Below are positions 13,173-25,051 of a DNA stretch of 64,000 bases, piece by piece. The notes under the pieces were generated by a model. The model had not been told where the DNA came from. It saw nothing but the letters and a program-made list of their open reading frames with translations, and ran no database searches. A program made the translations under genes and the position numbers. Source of the DNA: Pseudevernia furfuracea (lineage: Eukaryota; Ascomycota; Lecanoromycetes; Lecanorales; Parmeliaceae); the NCBI GenBank assembly GCA_022315425.1, contig JAIUPT010000022.1, positions 124,001 through 188,000 on the forward strand, read 5' to 3'. Position 1 is the first letter of the stretch; each line of letters starts with the position of its first letter.

Positions 13173-14044
13173 GGGCAATGAGCTTCCCGGTCAAGTTAAT
13201 CGTAGAACTGCTATCGCTCTCAGGGGCATTTTTTATTGCTTGCCGCATGCTTTGATTCTTTTTTTTTTGTCTCGGCACCGGGAGTCGCTTGGATAGTAAT
13301 GTCTCTCTGTTACGTGTGTGACACGTACTCTAGCATGCTAGTATCAATGAAAGATTGCTCAATTGCACAACCCGATCATGAAATCGCCTTGCTATGAAAG
13401 GAGCTAAGAACTAACGGCAACGGAGACGTAGTCCATGTATGCTATGCAGCTCTGAATAGATATGATCGACTTCGTCCCGCTAGTGATACATCTCTGGTCT
13501 CACTCATTGATCCCCACTCTGTACATACAGCTAAGGACGGGAGGTATGTCCGATCATATTCACCTAATATAAAGCGGTAAAATGATGCACCGACTGAAAA
13601 CCCCTCCCAGTCAGTCTCGTTCTTGCAAGTGAGTGAGTGACAACGACCAGATCCGGCTCTTGAAAATACCAGGGTGTAAAATCAGGCAAAGCATAATGTA
13701 GACAGACTAGCCAAAAAAAAAGAAAAAAAGAAAAAAAGAAAAAAAAAAGCCTCTACTACTCTACACACAGACGTGACGATCGAATACAAAGCAGGGTATC
13801 TATCAGGCCATACTGTATTGCCAAGCCAGTTTGTATCGTCAAGGGACAACGCACCACAGATTCGTTATTGGAATAAATAGATAGAACTACAACATATTAT
13901 TACTCACTCACTCAAGAACAATGAACTCGGGTATTAAGCAATAAAACAAATAAATAATCCATGATGTCCTGCTCTACAACAAAGTCGAGATCACGGACGA
14001 AAAAAACGCCTAAAAATCCGCAACCATAACAAACGAATACCCCT
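13173..14044. other. 3' intergenic region between the convergent RNR1 and rhodopsin-domain genes
   Basis: The region contains T-rich and A-rich stretches and no supported gene. It presumably carries the 3' UTRs of both convergent genes. Confidence 0.5.
13713..13748. repeat. A-rich (A7-9G)n microsatellite
   Basis: Runs of 7-9 adenines separated by single guanines, about 36 bp, lie in the intergenic region downstream of RNR1. Confidence 0.8.
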
Positions 14045-15573
14045 TCATGACCTACGAAACGGACTCTTCATCAAACGAGGGCTATCGGCCCTCGGGTAGT
14101 CGTCCGAATAAACCGACGTGACATTGCTGGGCAGACTCGCAACAGGTCCCCTCCCACCCTGTTGATCACCCCACTCGTTCTTCCCGTGTACGGCACCGTC
14201 ATCATCCACGTGTACGATCGTGGTAGCCGGGCCCTGCCAAGTGTTGCTCTCGCCCAGCTCCATGTAGTCATCCTTGCCCCTTGCAGCGGCCGACTCGTAC
14301 GCGCCGCTCCACTCGGGGACTTTGCTGGCGCGGACAGGGACGAAGGGAGCGAGTTTGCTCGCGCCCGTGCTGCGGCTGTGGCGGCTGAGGGAGAGCTTGC
14401 TGGCGATTTTGGGAGCGAAGTGGCGGAAGAAGTGGGGCATGGTGATGAGGCAGCCGCAGACGATGCCGGATGCGATCTCGGCGATACTATGGATTGCGCG
14501 GGTCAGCTCGTGAGATGGATGCAGCAAGCGCAGGGATGTCAAGCTCACGTCCATAATGCGACGGGGAAGAGATAGTAAGTCTTGTCGGGGCTTCGGGCGC
14601 TGGCAACGCTTGTGACAAGGTGCATGATGCTTGAGATGCAGCCGCTGGAAGAGGTCAGCTCTTGGCCTTTCTCACACACAAATGCAGCGGACATACAACA
14701 ATCCAGTGGCGAAGACAGCAGAGACGCCTATTTTCCTTCGTGTGGACATTTGCAAGCGCCAGACTTCCACGATGGGCAGGAGTAAGATTGTGAAGTCCGA
14801 CACCACGTTGATAGTACCTCCAGCGACAAAGACCTCCTCATTGTTGATGCAGTGGCCAGGCTCTGTAGGCGTCCACAGCTTGCTTCTCGGGACGCATGGC
14901 CAGATCTCGACCGGCAGGTTGGCGAGATAGAAGAGGAAATTAAAGAGTATCACGCCTTGTATTATCCAGTATGTTCTAGTTTTGCCGCTGGGGACGAATA
15001 TTCGCAGAAAGAGAAGCAGAATGGAAAGCTTGGTGATGAATATTATGGGTATATAGGCGATCTCGATGCCGTTCGCAACCTATATAAATGATGTTTTAGA
15101 TTCTGTAGGGGTTACCGAGGAACATGTAGCTGACCTTGATCCATTTTATTAGGTTAATGACTTGTATATCCCATTGGTGTATGCCCGCGTTGTGGTTGAA
15201 GATAGGTATCAGCATCAAGGTGGCGTAAGCGATGAGACCAAGCTATGATGGCTTCTGTAAGCTTGATCTAGCTCATAAACCAATTGGACTGTTCCCACCC
15301 ATGCAATGACGCAGGTATCTGTAAAAAGTCAGTAGGTCGCCACCACCGTGGCTCGAGGCTGCGACAGAACTTACAATCTTCCCACCCATGAGATCGAGTA
15401 ATGACGAATCTGGTGTACATGCGAATCGCAACACATATTGTCGCTACAGTCAGGCATATTATGTTACAGGCCAGGTTCGCCGCCGACTGAGACTGCGGAT
15501 CATTGAAGTTTGGTGAAACACCTGGAGGAGGCTCCAAGCCAGGTCCTTCGAGGAGCTGCTCCAACGTAGCCAT
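14045..15573 (-). CDS. Rhodopsin-domain (PTH11-like) seven-transmembrane protein, copy A
   Basis: Six exons on the minus strand: 15573-15375, 15318-15299, 15242-15135, 15079-14697, 14644-14549 and 14486-14045, giving 415 residues with every junction in frame. The 20-nt second exon supplies the family motif D-Y-T-C-V-I-A-W. Hydrophobic segments include the N-terminal LACNIICLTVATICVAIRMY, the LGLIAYATLMLIPIF segment, AYIPIIFITKLSILLLFL, IIQGVILFNFLFYLANL, GGTINVVSDFTILLLPI and a last one near the C-terminal third. The cytoplasmic tail is long and hydrophilic (about 130 residues). The family is fungal integral membrane proteins with a rhodopsin-like fold, some acting as G-protein-coupled sensors; ligand unknown. 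The start ATG at 15573 directly precedes the first helix region. Confidence 0.88.
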
Positions 15574-16881
15574 TGTTGCATAAAACCAGGAAAATCATGT
15601 GGGATGGAGGATAGGGAAAGTTAAAGTAAGGAAAGCAGGGTGACGGTGGGGGGCAGCAGGCAGATCATAAGAAAGGCACTGAAATCGAGCGAAGCTGAAA
15701 TTGAGAGAGCAAGTAGCAGATAATGGGTTTGTGATCATCCGCAGTCCAATCAGACACTTGCGTTTTTAGCAGTACTGGTGGTACTGGGATAGAGAAGTGG
15801 TACTCTACCATTCGATATCCGGTTGAACCTTTTTGACGCCATTGTTGTGATTGCAAATGTCCTTCCCCGCACATTGCATCGCATGGCGTTCACAGAGATG
15901 CATTAGTGTCACTAGCGATGAGGGCCACATGGTCATTCGAGGCTATCATTCGATAATGAGAGAGAATGGTAGACGGTAAGTTCATGATGGGTATGCAATT
16001 AAAGAGCGCGTGGCACCCTGACAAATGCATTGTCGCCAATCGAAGCCATTGGCGACAGGTACGTACCCTGGTTTATCAATGTTACCCCTGAAGCCACTGA
16101 TGCAGGGTATATTCTCCATATCGTCTATAGACTAAGGTATAGACTATATCCCCTGGAAGCACCAAAGCGTGAAAAAAAAAGGAAAAAGGAAGAAGGAAAG
16201 AAGAGACGGATCGGAAGAAAGCAAACTCTACACCACTGGTGCCACCTAGCGTCTGCTCTGGCGGCTGTCTCACATTCGAGCGCTTAAACAACAAAGAAAT
16301 TCTGATAAACCCCACGAGATTTCACCTCAACCATTGGCAATGAGCTCTCCGTACCCCTCTATCCAAGAGCCGCTGGCAGAATCGGCATGCCCAAAGCGAG
16401 CGAGGGTCGGCACGGGGTGACCGTGTTTTCTGCCAACTTTTCCAACTCGACAAACGAAGGCCTCGCTCACAAAAATTTGAGTCCATGGACTACTCTGGAC
16501 GGCAAGTTATGCAAGTCTCTAAGCCAAAGAACGAGCGCACGATGAACCGTTGAAGAAGCATCCGACTGCCGAATTCCGCCCTCCACGCAAATTCCACGCT
16601 CGGATAGTTTTTTTTATACCCCGAGCCTCGAGGGACCTGCAGCCGCGAGGCCGCCCAATGACGAGCCTGGCGTCTACACCTTCCCTGCCCCACCCCGGTG
16701 TCGGTCAACAGATTCCCAAAACACCGCAAAATAAGCCTCATCTCCAAGACCTCGACAGCACCTAATCGCCTTCCCCCCCTTGCCTTCCAGGTCCAGAAAA
16801 ACCCACATAACATATCCCCCTAGCCTCCCTCAGCAGCGAAAAAACCCCGCTCCATCTCCCCCCCACCAAAACGCCACCACC
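15574..16881. other. Intergenic region upstream of the cupin gene
   Basis: No gene is supported. It contains a purine-rich A/G stretch around 16170-16210 and several short open frames on both strands with no conserved motif. It serves as the upstream region for both divergent neighbours. Confidence 0.5.
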
Positions 16882-17484
16882 ATGACCGCCCCTCGCCCCC
16901 GCAACCCGACCCAGCTCTCCGAGGGCCTCCCCGGCCTCACGCACCACATCACCGGCCACTCGGCCACGGGCGCCGCCATCGTCGAGTCCGACCGCCCGGG
17001 CACCTGGACGCCGTACCTGAACAACACCATGGCCTTCGACCCGGTGTACACGACCTCGAGCTTCCCGGCGGACCTGAACGGCAACGCGGACCTGGCCGCG
17101 CACGACGCGCTCCTCGCGTCCAAGCAGCTCGGGCTCGTCAACGCCCACGGGACCGTGGCGCGGGTCGTGGATTTCTGCCCGGGGGCGGACGCGCTGATGC
17201 ACCGGACGCAGTCGCTGGACTACGGCGTCGTGCTCGAGGGGCAGGTGGAGATGATACTGGATGACGGGGTGACGAGGGTGATGGGGAGGGGGGACATCGC
17301 GGTGCAGAGGGGGACGAATCACGGGTGGAGGAACGTGTCGGGGACGGAGTGGGCGCGGATGTTTTTCGTGCTGCAGGAGTGTGAGAAGGTCAGGGCGGGG
17401 GGGAAGGAGTTGGGGGAGGATTTGAGTAATGCGGGGAGTGATGCTGAGGTTTGGGTTCAGAAGGAGGGGGGGAGTAAAGTTTGA
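16882..17484 (+). CDS. Small cupin-domain protein
   Basis: Single exon, 200 residues from the ATG at 16882, chosen because it sits in a strong Kozak context (CACCACCATGA). An in-frame upstream ATG at 16780 would add 34 low-complexity residues. The cupin barrel shows motif 1 around RTQSLDYGVVLEG and motif 2 as GDIAVQRGTNHGWRN. The His of the second motif is present, while the canonical HxH of the first is replaced by R-T-x-S, as in many fungal cupin_2 proteins of unknown substrate. The coding sequence is strikingly GC-rich, particularly at third positions, compared with neighbouring genes. Metal binding and enzymatic role cannot be judged from sequence alone. Confidence 0.88.
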   Translation: MTAPRPRNPTQLSEGLPGLTHHITGHSATGAAIVESDRPGTWTPYLNNTMAFDPVYTTSSFPADLNGNADLAAHDALLASKQLGLVNAHGTVARVVDFCPGADALMHRTQSLDYGVVLEGQVEMILDDGVTRVMGRGDIAVQRGTNHGWRNVSGTEWARMFFVLQECEKVRAGGKELGEDLSNAGSDAEVWVQKEGGSKV

Positions 17485-17843
17485 ATGATGCTGAGAGTGA
17501 TAATGGGGGGGCTGAGGGGGGAAGGGAGGTAGAAGCCAAGATTTGATGGGCGGGCTGTGTGCACGATGGATTTATCATGACGATGAACATTGGGTTGATA
17601 TCTGCAGCCAAGCTGCCACGCCGTCTTTTTTGATTAGTCCAGAGCGACGTCATGAAAGTACTTTATTTGATTGCATTCTCTTAATTCTGAAGAAGACCTC
17701 GGACTGCCGTGCCTATTCCTCGGTCCTGAGAATGAAAGTCTCTCATCTGGGGTTCAGTCATACCGCAAGGTCGGAACGTCTCACATCGTCTCTTCCGTCC
17801 TGACCTATGAATCGCAAAAGTCAGATTTCATCCCTTCTCAGCC
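17485..17843. other. Short convergent intergenic spacer
   Basis: A 359-bp spacer between the 3' ends of the cupin gene and rhodopsin-domain gene B. It probably holds both 3' UTRs. Nothing else seen. Confidence 0.5.
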
Positions 17844-19253
17844 CTAAGGAGATGATACACTGACCATATCCTGCCGCAACAGTATACGATTATGTGGCAA
17901 ACTTGGCAAGATGTCCTCCTGACTCTCCGTCCTGCTACTCTTCGAAATGACCGTATTCGGCGCTCCTTCTCGCTCAGCGGCCGCAGCGTGGTCAAAAGAA
18001 TCACTCGGGTCCTGGGAGTCAAGATCCAAGAACGTCCCTTGACGGATTGTCCCAAGCCGCATGGCCTCGGCGGGATACTTGAGGGACCGTATGCCGGAGG
18101 TGGAGCGGCCCGATGAGGATGGGTTTCGCCGTTTGTAGGCGGATTCGGAGCGGGCGCGCTTGTTGAGGAGCCAACCGAAGGAGGGGAGACAGGAAACCAC
18201 AACAGCTATAGAGAGTAAATCATCCCAGTAGGGACGGTGGGAAAGGACTTTGGGAGTGCTTACCAACGCTCGCTTCGATCTGGGACCATAAAGCTAGCCA
18301 TATCGGATCGGCTTGGTGTGCCTTCGTTGCTCTAGTCTGGAAGACGCGAACGAGGGCGACGGCAATGATGAAGAAGCCGAGGGAGAAGAGGGCTGCCAAG
18401 CCTGCCTTCTGTTTTCGATTGACCCCGAGAAGTCCTAGGAGTAGGTGGAGAGGTAGAGCCATGACTTTATATTGGCGAATCAGCCAAGTATCGGCGTGGA
18501 GAGGAGTACAGGTATGAGTATATACACTTACTTAGTAGATCACACGCGATATCGACTGCCGTGGAGTAGTAAAGACTATCGTTCGATACCCCAACGTCTC
18601 TTGGCCTATCACAGTCGCCTGTAGATGTCAATTTGAAAATAGGTGGCCAGCAAGTGTCAGAGCCGTACCTATCTTAAAGTAGGACATTAGTGGGCTGCAA
18701 GACTCGAACTGCAAAGCCCAGCACCCCACATAAGTCAGAGCGACAAAGACGACCACCGCCCACCAGGCATACAGATACCTCCGTGAGAGTCTGTCGTACA
18801 AGCTCTTGTAGAATACCAGAATCGAGAGCTTGACCGCCCACACACACGTCCAGAAGAGTATGATGATGCCAAACTGGACTCTGAGATAGTAATCCGCTCG
18901 GGTTTCAAATTGGAGCAAAGTCTCCGGAGACAATGGAGGTCTGTGTGCGGCGGCCAAGTCCAGATCAAATATGGTTGGTATGATCTGACAGTACAAACCC
19001 GCCATTGTAATCAGAGTCGCGAGTGCTACCAGTACGAGCAGGTCCGAGACAAGGACATTGTCAATGGTTGTCTTCTTGGCGATGAAGAGACGGATAGCGA
19101 AACGAGACACGACGAGGGTAATGGCAATAGCTGTGACAACCCAAATGATACTCTGCAGGTCGCGTCAATTGCAGAATGTGAAAGTATGACATCAGATGTA
19201 GGACAAACCAAGAGCTTCGAGGGAGTCAGTGCGCCAGCAACGCCCGGCGACAT
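17844..19253 (-). CDS. Rhodopsin-domain (PTH11-like) seven-transmembrane protein, copy B
   Basis: Five exons on the minus strand: 19253-19209, 19152-18669, 18618-18532, 18464-18264 and 18205-17844, giving 392 residues with all phases matching. Family hallmarks are the segment G-D-C-D-R-P...NDSLYYSTAVDIACDLL, followed across the next splice by IMALPLHLL and NRKQKAGLAALFSLGFFII. The start is the ATG at 19253 (MSPGVAGALTPSKLL). The upstream in-frame GTG is not needed. Several transmembrane helices precede a charged C-terminal tail of about 110 residues rich in Ser/Arg. The overall architecture matches copy A 2.3 kb away, but the two differ in sequence and intron positions, so they are paralogues of a large family rather than a recent duplication. 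Ligand and signalling partner unknown. Confidence 0.87.
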
Positions 19254-19773
19254 GATGGTTGCCTCTCCCAGGTGATGCACAGATCAGAGAAAGTAGGGTT
19301 GAGAAAGTCAAAGAAGACAGACATTGCGAAAGAAAGTGTCGTCTTTTTTTGCAATTTCTGAAATATGAAGATTGAGGGGGGAGAAGTATGCAAGGAGCCA
19401 GTCACGTCACGCAAGGGCCAAAGCCGTTTTATATTCAGTACGCAAGGGCATCCCGCATAATCGGTAGCCAATTATAAAACACTCAGGTGCTTAGCGATTT
19501 TTATTCCAAAAAGCTATACAGTATACAGTAGTCGTATGCGCGGTTATTCATATGCATCAGCAGATCTGAGCGGGTATCTGCGGCCATGACGAGTTTTCGG
19601 CTCGCGGCCATATCAAATCCCCTATCGACCGTCTCCATCAATAGGCAAAGAATTGAAAAGATTTTTAGATGCGCGGAACACTACGTTTCATATCTGAAGC
19701 AAAGAATTTTTTCCTTCCCGCGCTTACTGGCCAATCATCCATGAGACCTGGTCATCGGGTGATCAGAAGAACA
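19254..19773. other. Divergent promoter region between rhodopsin B and TatD genes
   Basis: 520 bp between divergent start codons. Contains AT-rich stretches (around 19490-19530) but no motif I can name with confidence. Confidence 0.45.
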
Positions 19774-20854
19774 ATGTCGCTGTATAATTATGCCGATGTG
19801 AGCCCCTCACACATGCCATGAGTAGGGGACCAAGACGTTGATACTGGTTGATAGGTGGGCATCAACCTCACCGATTCCACCTTCGGAGGGGAGTACTACG
19901 GCAAACAGCATCACGAAGACGACACGGAGCATGTCATTCAAAGGGCTGTCAGTCTCGGATGTTCAAAGTTCATGGTCACTGGATCCGATTTGGAAGAGTC
20001 GAAGAAGGCTATCCTTCTCGCAGAACGATACCCAGGACGGTGTTACGCCACTGTAGGCGTTCACCCATGCCAGGCAGAATCCTTTGCTAAGCACACTGGC
20101 GGGCCCACAGTCTTGCTACAGGAGCTCGAGACCCTAGCCATTGAGGCAAAAGGTCGAGGTCTTGCTACAGCGTTTGGGGAAATTGGATTGGACTACGATA
20201 GGTTACATTTTGCCGGCAAAGAGCAGCAGCTCGAGTACTTTGAGGCGCAGCTTGATATAGCGGTAAAGGTTCAGTTGCCGTTGTTTCTACATTCGCGTGC
20301 CGCTGGTGAGGATTTCGAGAGGTTGCTGTCTGCTAGACTACCTAGCTTGCCGAAGAGAGGTTTGGTGCATAGCTTTACTGGCACTATGGAGGAGATGGAC
20401 AGGTTGGTGGCTATGGGGTTGAATATTGGGGTTAATGGATGCAGTATGAAGACCGAAGAGAATCTGGATGTCGTGAGAGCTATTCCCCTCAAACGTTTGC
20501 AGATCGAGACGGATGGACCATGGGTACGTTGTTCCTCTGGGGTCCTCTGGAGGCTTTCACCCCTGAAGATCCATTTTTCTGGCTGTTAATCGCTCAAAGT
20601 GTGAAATGCGGGCCTCGCATGCCTCAGCAAAATACAAAGATGACGCTCCAGAACTGCCGAAATCAGTCAAAAAGGAGAAGTGGACCCCGGATTCGATGGT
20701 AAAAGGCCGTAATGAGTCAGCTACCATTGTCCATGTTGCCCATGTCATCGCCAAGGTCAAGGGGATCTCAACCACTGAAGTCTGTCAAGCGGCATGGGAT
20801 AACTCCATTAATATGTTTGGTTTGGGAGAAGGACAAGAGCAGCAAATGCCTTGA
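19774..20854 (+). CDS. TatD-family metal-dependent DNase
   Basis: Exons are 19774-19797, 19855-20523 and 20600-20854, giving 315 residues. The 24-nt first exon (MSLYNYAD) was found because it is the only upstream ATG that joins in frame to VGINLTDSTF. Family signatures of the TIM-barrel metallohydrolase are visible: the FGEIGLDYDR motif, GVHPC, LFLHSRAA with a metal-ligand His, VHSFTG, and IETDGPWCEMR with the catalytic Asp, the last built across the second intron. The typical metal-binding N-terminal HxH is replaced by a D-x-G-x-N-L-T-D variant (ADVGINLTD), as in eukaryotic TatD/YBL055C homologues. Role: 3'-5' exonuclease linked to DNA repair and apoptosis-like DNA degradation in yeast. Length matches the family. 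Confidence 0.93.
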
Positions 20855-21773
20855 AAATGCAGTGTTATGACACGGCCGAAAGATCATACGGGTGGCATAA
20901 ATGGCTCAGTCCGGATTTGCCTGCAAGGCCGCAGCCCCGGCTCCTGCGAGTATGGGCTGACGCCGCGAGTCCCTCTACCAAACATAGTATCTTCTCACAA
21001 GACCAGCCATCGGGTTCCTGCATGTACGGATTGATGATTCCTTTGGTGATTCCTAACCAGAAATCAGGCCCATGACCCCCACATTGACTAGGTTTGCGCG
21101 GGTTTGCGCCTCGGGAAGCCCAACTCAAGGCTCATCTTGCCTCAAACTTGCAATGGTCATCAGCTCGCTTGACCATGGAGCATGACCTTGATCATCAGTA
21201 TTATCGACCCGTATTCTATTTTTGAGGACTATACATAGAGAGAGGGAATTAATGACCAATGACACCGCAGAGATCAGATGAAAGAAGTGTTGTTGAAGAA
21301 GCCCGGAGATAAAAAATAAACGCCAAGGCGCCGTGGAGATTTAGATACAAACTAAGCTCCTCCCGGCAAGCCAAGCCGGGCTCGAGCCGGCATCGCAGTT
21401 ACGAACCTCAAACTTTCTCTAAAATTTCCCTCCGTCCCATGATCCCATCTTTCAACACTCTTACCCTTAACAATTCCTTTTACTGCATCGTTGCTTCGAC
21501 ACAGACATATTCACGTGAAGAGAGGGAGAGAGGTGTAGAACAGCCATCGTTGCGAGTCACAACGAAAGCACTCCCACGTCAGCAATTTCGATATGGATTT
21601 ACAGCACACGATGCTAATCTCCATCGCACATCCTACAAAATGTCGTTGAGTAGGCAGTGATCAGCTTTTCACTTCCCGAGGATCCCCTCCCATATTTCGG
21701 TCTTCTCTTTTCTATACAGCATACCTTTTTGGATACACAGACATAGAAACCCGTCATCATCATTGCCACGAAA
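20855..21773. other. Intergenic region between TatD and SIW14-like genes
   Basis: No gene supported. The right part (21420-21770) is CT-rich, like the 5' leader of the following gene. Confidence 0.5.
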
Positions 21774-22758
21774 ATGGACGCCGAAGCCCAGGAAAAGATC
21801 GTCCGGAGCCATGGCCATTTGGTCTCACATAAGCCTGCCCACCAGATCAGTTTGAAAGGCAAATTCAGCGCCGAGGACAGTGGTCCCCCGTCTCCCTCAT
21901 CTGGACCTGTGAACAACTTCGGAGAAGTCGCGCCCGGCATCTACCGGAGTAGCTTCCCGCATGCTGAGAATATGGCTCATGTGAGGTCGTTGGGACTAAA
22001 GTCGGTTCTGTAAGAAATTGATCACTGATGGTCAAATTGGTTCTGATCATGACCAGCACCCTAGTGAAGACGCCTCACTCAGAAGAATTCCTCGAGTACG
22101 TGGAAGAGGAGGGCATCGAGCATTTCCGTATCATCGTTCCCGCGCATAAGAACCCTTCCAGTATCATTCCGATAGACACACTTCTCGAAACGCTCAAAAT
22201 CATCCTCAATCATTCGAATTACCCTCTACTGATTCACTGCAATAAAGGCAAGGTACATATTAAGCAATCCCTCAGGTTTTTACGACCTCGTCTAACATTG
22301 TGAACAGCATCGAACGGGGTGCATGGTTGCTTGTTACCGAAAACTGAACGGCTGGACCGATGCTGCTATCATCACAGAGTACGTAATAGCCAGCTGCCCA
22401 AGTCGTTCAACACTAGCCAGCACCGGTGACTGAACTTTCTCGCAGGTACCGCACGTTCGCAGGGGACAAATTCCGTCCTCTAGACGAAGCGTTCATCACC
22501 TCCTTCAACGCAGAAGTAGCACAGCAGATTCTCGATGGCGTAAATATTCCTTACGTCCCTCTTCAGACGAGCCCGGTGCCGAGGAGGCTAGGGAGCCCGC
22601 CGCCTTTCCCCTGGAACCACCAAGCCGAGTGTTTTCGTGTAGCGACGGAAGATTCAGCCGACAGTCTTCCCACGCCTCCGCCCTCGGACAAATCGGAGAA
22701 AGGTTACGACGACGAGGCATGGCCTCCGGCCAGGGGTCCCTCGCCGGAAAGATGGTGA
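21774..22758 (+). CDS. SIW14: SIW14-like atypical dual-specificity (PFA-DSP) phosphatase
   Basis: Exons are 21774-22009, 22057-22252, 22308-22378 and 22446-22758, giving 271 residues. The catalytic P-loop HCNKGKHRTGC (Cys140-x5-Arg146) is assembled across the second intron. The last intron donor is GTACGT inside GAG|TAC, fixed by the downstream frame YRTFAGDKFRPLDE. The domain starts at NFGEVAPGIYRSSFPHAENM, the hallmark opening of PFA-DSP proteins. In yeast Siw14 removes the beta-phosphate of 5-diphosphoinositol (inositol pyrophosphate) signals and acts in stress and nutrient signalling. The N-terminal 45 residues and the Pro/Ser-rich C-terminal 70 residues (SPPPFPW, PTPPPSD) lie outside the domain. 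Start chosen at the ATG in AAAATGG context. Confidence 0.93.
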
Positions 22759-23366
22759 TTTTCCTTGTAGTGACAAAGACTGCAACGCGCTCGATCATGA
22801 ATCGGAAACATGTACATGGGTGCGTTTTGTCCATATTTAACACTACAGCTTTCCTTTTGGCCCGGGAGGCGCTCTGATCGTTGGATACCCCGTGGTGGTC
22901 TCCTGAACGTCCATTAACATTCAGATCGTGGGAAGGCATCGTGTGTAGAAAAGTTCAGTTCAATGATTAGAATTATAAATAAATCAATATCTCTCAAGAG
23001 ACCATTTGGTCCCCCTGTTTCGCGGAGGTATTTAGTTCGTATTAGGTTCGATTCCTAATGGCGCTGGTACAATGGTGTTGCGGTGCTTTTTATTTTCTCC
23101 CCCTCTCCCAAAAGCCCAAAAGCCCAAATGGTCCAAACCTGACCATCCATCGGCATCCATTGTGGACTCTCACCTTGTTCTACTCACTAATCGTGATGAC
23201 TAGGTAGACCAAAAGGTGATGACTAGTAGACCTCCGTCACCACCTAAACAGTCGTAAGCCTGCGAGCAGCCTCAAGGTCCTGGAGCACGTGCTCTATCTA
23301 GACTGGACTGCGAGCTCTGGCTCAGGCTGGCTTGAGCAGGAGCATCATCGAGCCTATGAGAGATAG

Positions 23367-23388
23367 AGAAAGAAAGAAAGAAAGAAAG
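23367..23388. repeat. (AAAG)n microsatellite
   Basis: About five tandem GAAA/AAAG units. A similar interrupted A/G tract occurs at 23735-23765. Confidence 0.8.
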
Positions 23389-24339
23389 GTCTGGGCTTAG
23401 AAATAGAGCACACTCAGAGCCTTTAAAGGATCCGTATTACGGTGCATATCTCGGGGCTAGGTATTGACCCTCTTTGACTCTTCGAACGCCGAAGAATCAT
23501 TGTATTGAATCACATGAACCATCACGACATCTCTCACTCAACTCCACGCTCCAAGTTCCATCGCTGAGCCGTCGCTCGAATTCTAATCACCTACCTACTT
23601 CTCCGTGGTACAGTACAGTACAGTACGAGTACGATACATAGCCCAGAGCGAGCAAGCGCACGCGGCGTCTGGGTCCGAAATAACAATCGATAACAGTCAA
23701 ATGAGGCCAATGGTAAAGCAGAAGCGAAAGAATGAAAAGAGAGAAAAAAGAAAGAAAGAAAAAGAGGACGGGATCTCTCTCCCTTGCACTAGGTATTCTC
23801 AACAATATATCTAGTTAAGTCAACCATCTGAAAGGGCCGACGAGACAACGACGAAATAAAACAAGTATAAAACGGGAAAAATATAATGCCGGCCCCCCCA
23901 CATACTTAAGTACCACACGTAACTCATTACCTGACCCAGTGACACACACCTACCTTACACACACACACTCAAATCAAGCAGCAAGCCAAGCCAAGCCAAG
24001 CCGAAAAAAAAGAGAAAAAAAAAGCAAAAAAAAACCGGCACAAGCCACTTGCTGTAAGTAGAGTAGAGTGCATACGGTAAGTACCTAGGTACCTTAAGAC
24101 ACACACAACTCGAATAGCTCAATAGCCCCAACTAGAAAGTACCTACTCTCTTACCACAAGACAACACACAAAATATGCGAGAAGTGGTACCTCCATACAT
24201 ACATACCTACCTTACGGACGGAAAAGAAGAATCGCCGCGGAACGTGAAAAAAGTCCCGGCTTCCGGGTCGAGACTCAAAGGACTCAAGCGCGCTAGTGTC
24301 CGCCACAAGGGCAGGGTAGGGTAGACTTTTCTTACGAGT

Positions 24340-24570
24340 AGGGCGGAAGGCTCGGGGGATGGGAATGGGGGAAAATGAATGGGGATGGGAATGGGAATGG
24401 GAGAGGGAAAATGGGGGAATATTAATGGGGGAAAGTGCTGTAATGCGTATATATATACTACGTAGTGACGAGTTAGGGTGGTGAGGGGGGAAGTATGTAA
24501 GGTATAGTATAGTATGGTATGGTAAGGAGGAGGTAGGGTAGGGTAAGGGTAGGGAGGAGGTAAGGTACCT
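24340..24570. repeat. G-rich low-complexity block with telomere-like TAGGG runs
   Basis: Repeated GGGAATGGGGATGG-type units (about 24360-24410) are followed by GTAGGGTAGGGTAAGGGTAGGG-like runs near 24532-24555. Multiple G3 runs with short loops could form G-quadruplexes. The block lies beyond the 3' end of the MetR-like gene. Confidence 0.7.
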
Positions 24571-25051
24571 AGTGGATAAGGTATGTTTGTATACAGGTAC
24601 CCAGGGTATGTATGTATGTATGCAGGGGGACGGTTTAGATGGATGGATGTACTATGTATCTCAGTCAGGCTTCTGTGGGAAGCAACGGGTTGGGGGGGGG
24701 ATGCGAGGGATGCAGGTACTGGTACTGGTACAGGTACGGCGATGTTTTTGTGAGTGAGTTTGTTGGGGTTGGTAACATTGTCTATGGAACGTGTTGGTTG
24801 GAATGTGCTGCCCAAAACGGATGCAAGTGAGCGAGTGTCTTGAACTCTCAGTGTCTGCGATGGCGGGTGATGAAAGTTCAATTCGGAGGGCTACGAAACG
24901 AAGGAATACATCAATATGTAGGGTAACGGCGAAATATTTACGCATAACTGCAGATGACAATGGAGCAGATCTCTATATACGGCCAAGACATGTCCAACTC
25001 GTATCGCACATCAAAATCCACCATACATCAATCAACAATTCAATCAACCCT

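Larger units (their letters stand above)
22759..25051. other. Repeat-rich intergenic region
   Basis: About 2.3 kb with microsatellites (AAAG, CA, CCAAG, GTAC-type) and a G-rich block, and no supported gene. A 224-codon minus-strand open frame at 24207-24881 consists of Pro/Thr/Tyr low complexity produced by the G-rich repeats and is not treated as a gene. Confidence 0.6.

Noticed and set aside
22600..22939. Overlapping open frames beyond the SIW14-like stop codon
   Set aside because: They are shadow frames of the Pro/Ser-rich C-terminus. The in-frame stop at 22756-22758 ends the gene.
23043..23062. tRNA-like T-arm (TTAGG-TTCGATT-CCTAA)
   Set aside because: The T-arm is perfect, but no matching acceptor stem, D-arm or anticodon arm is found upstream.
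24207..24881. 224-codon Pro/Tyr/Thr-rich minus frame
   Set aside because: It reads through G-rich microsatellites, has no conserved motif, and composition explains the lack of stops.
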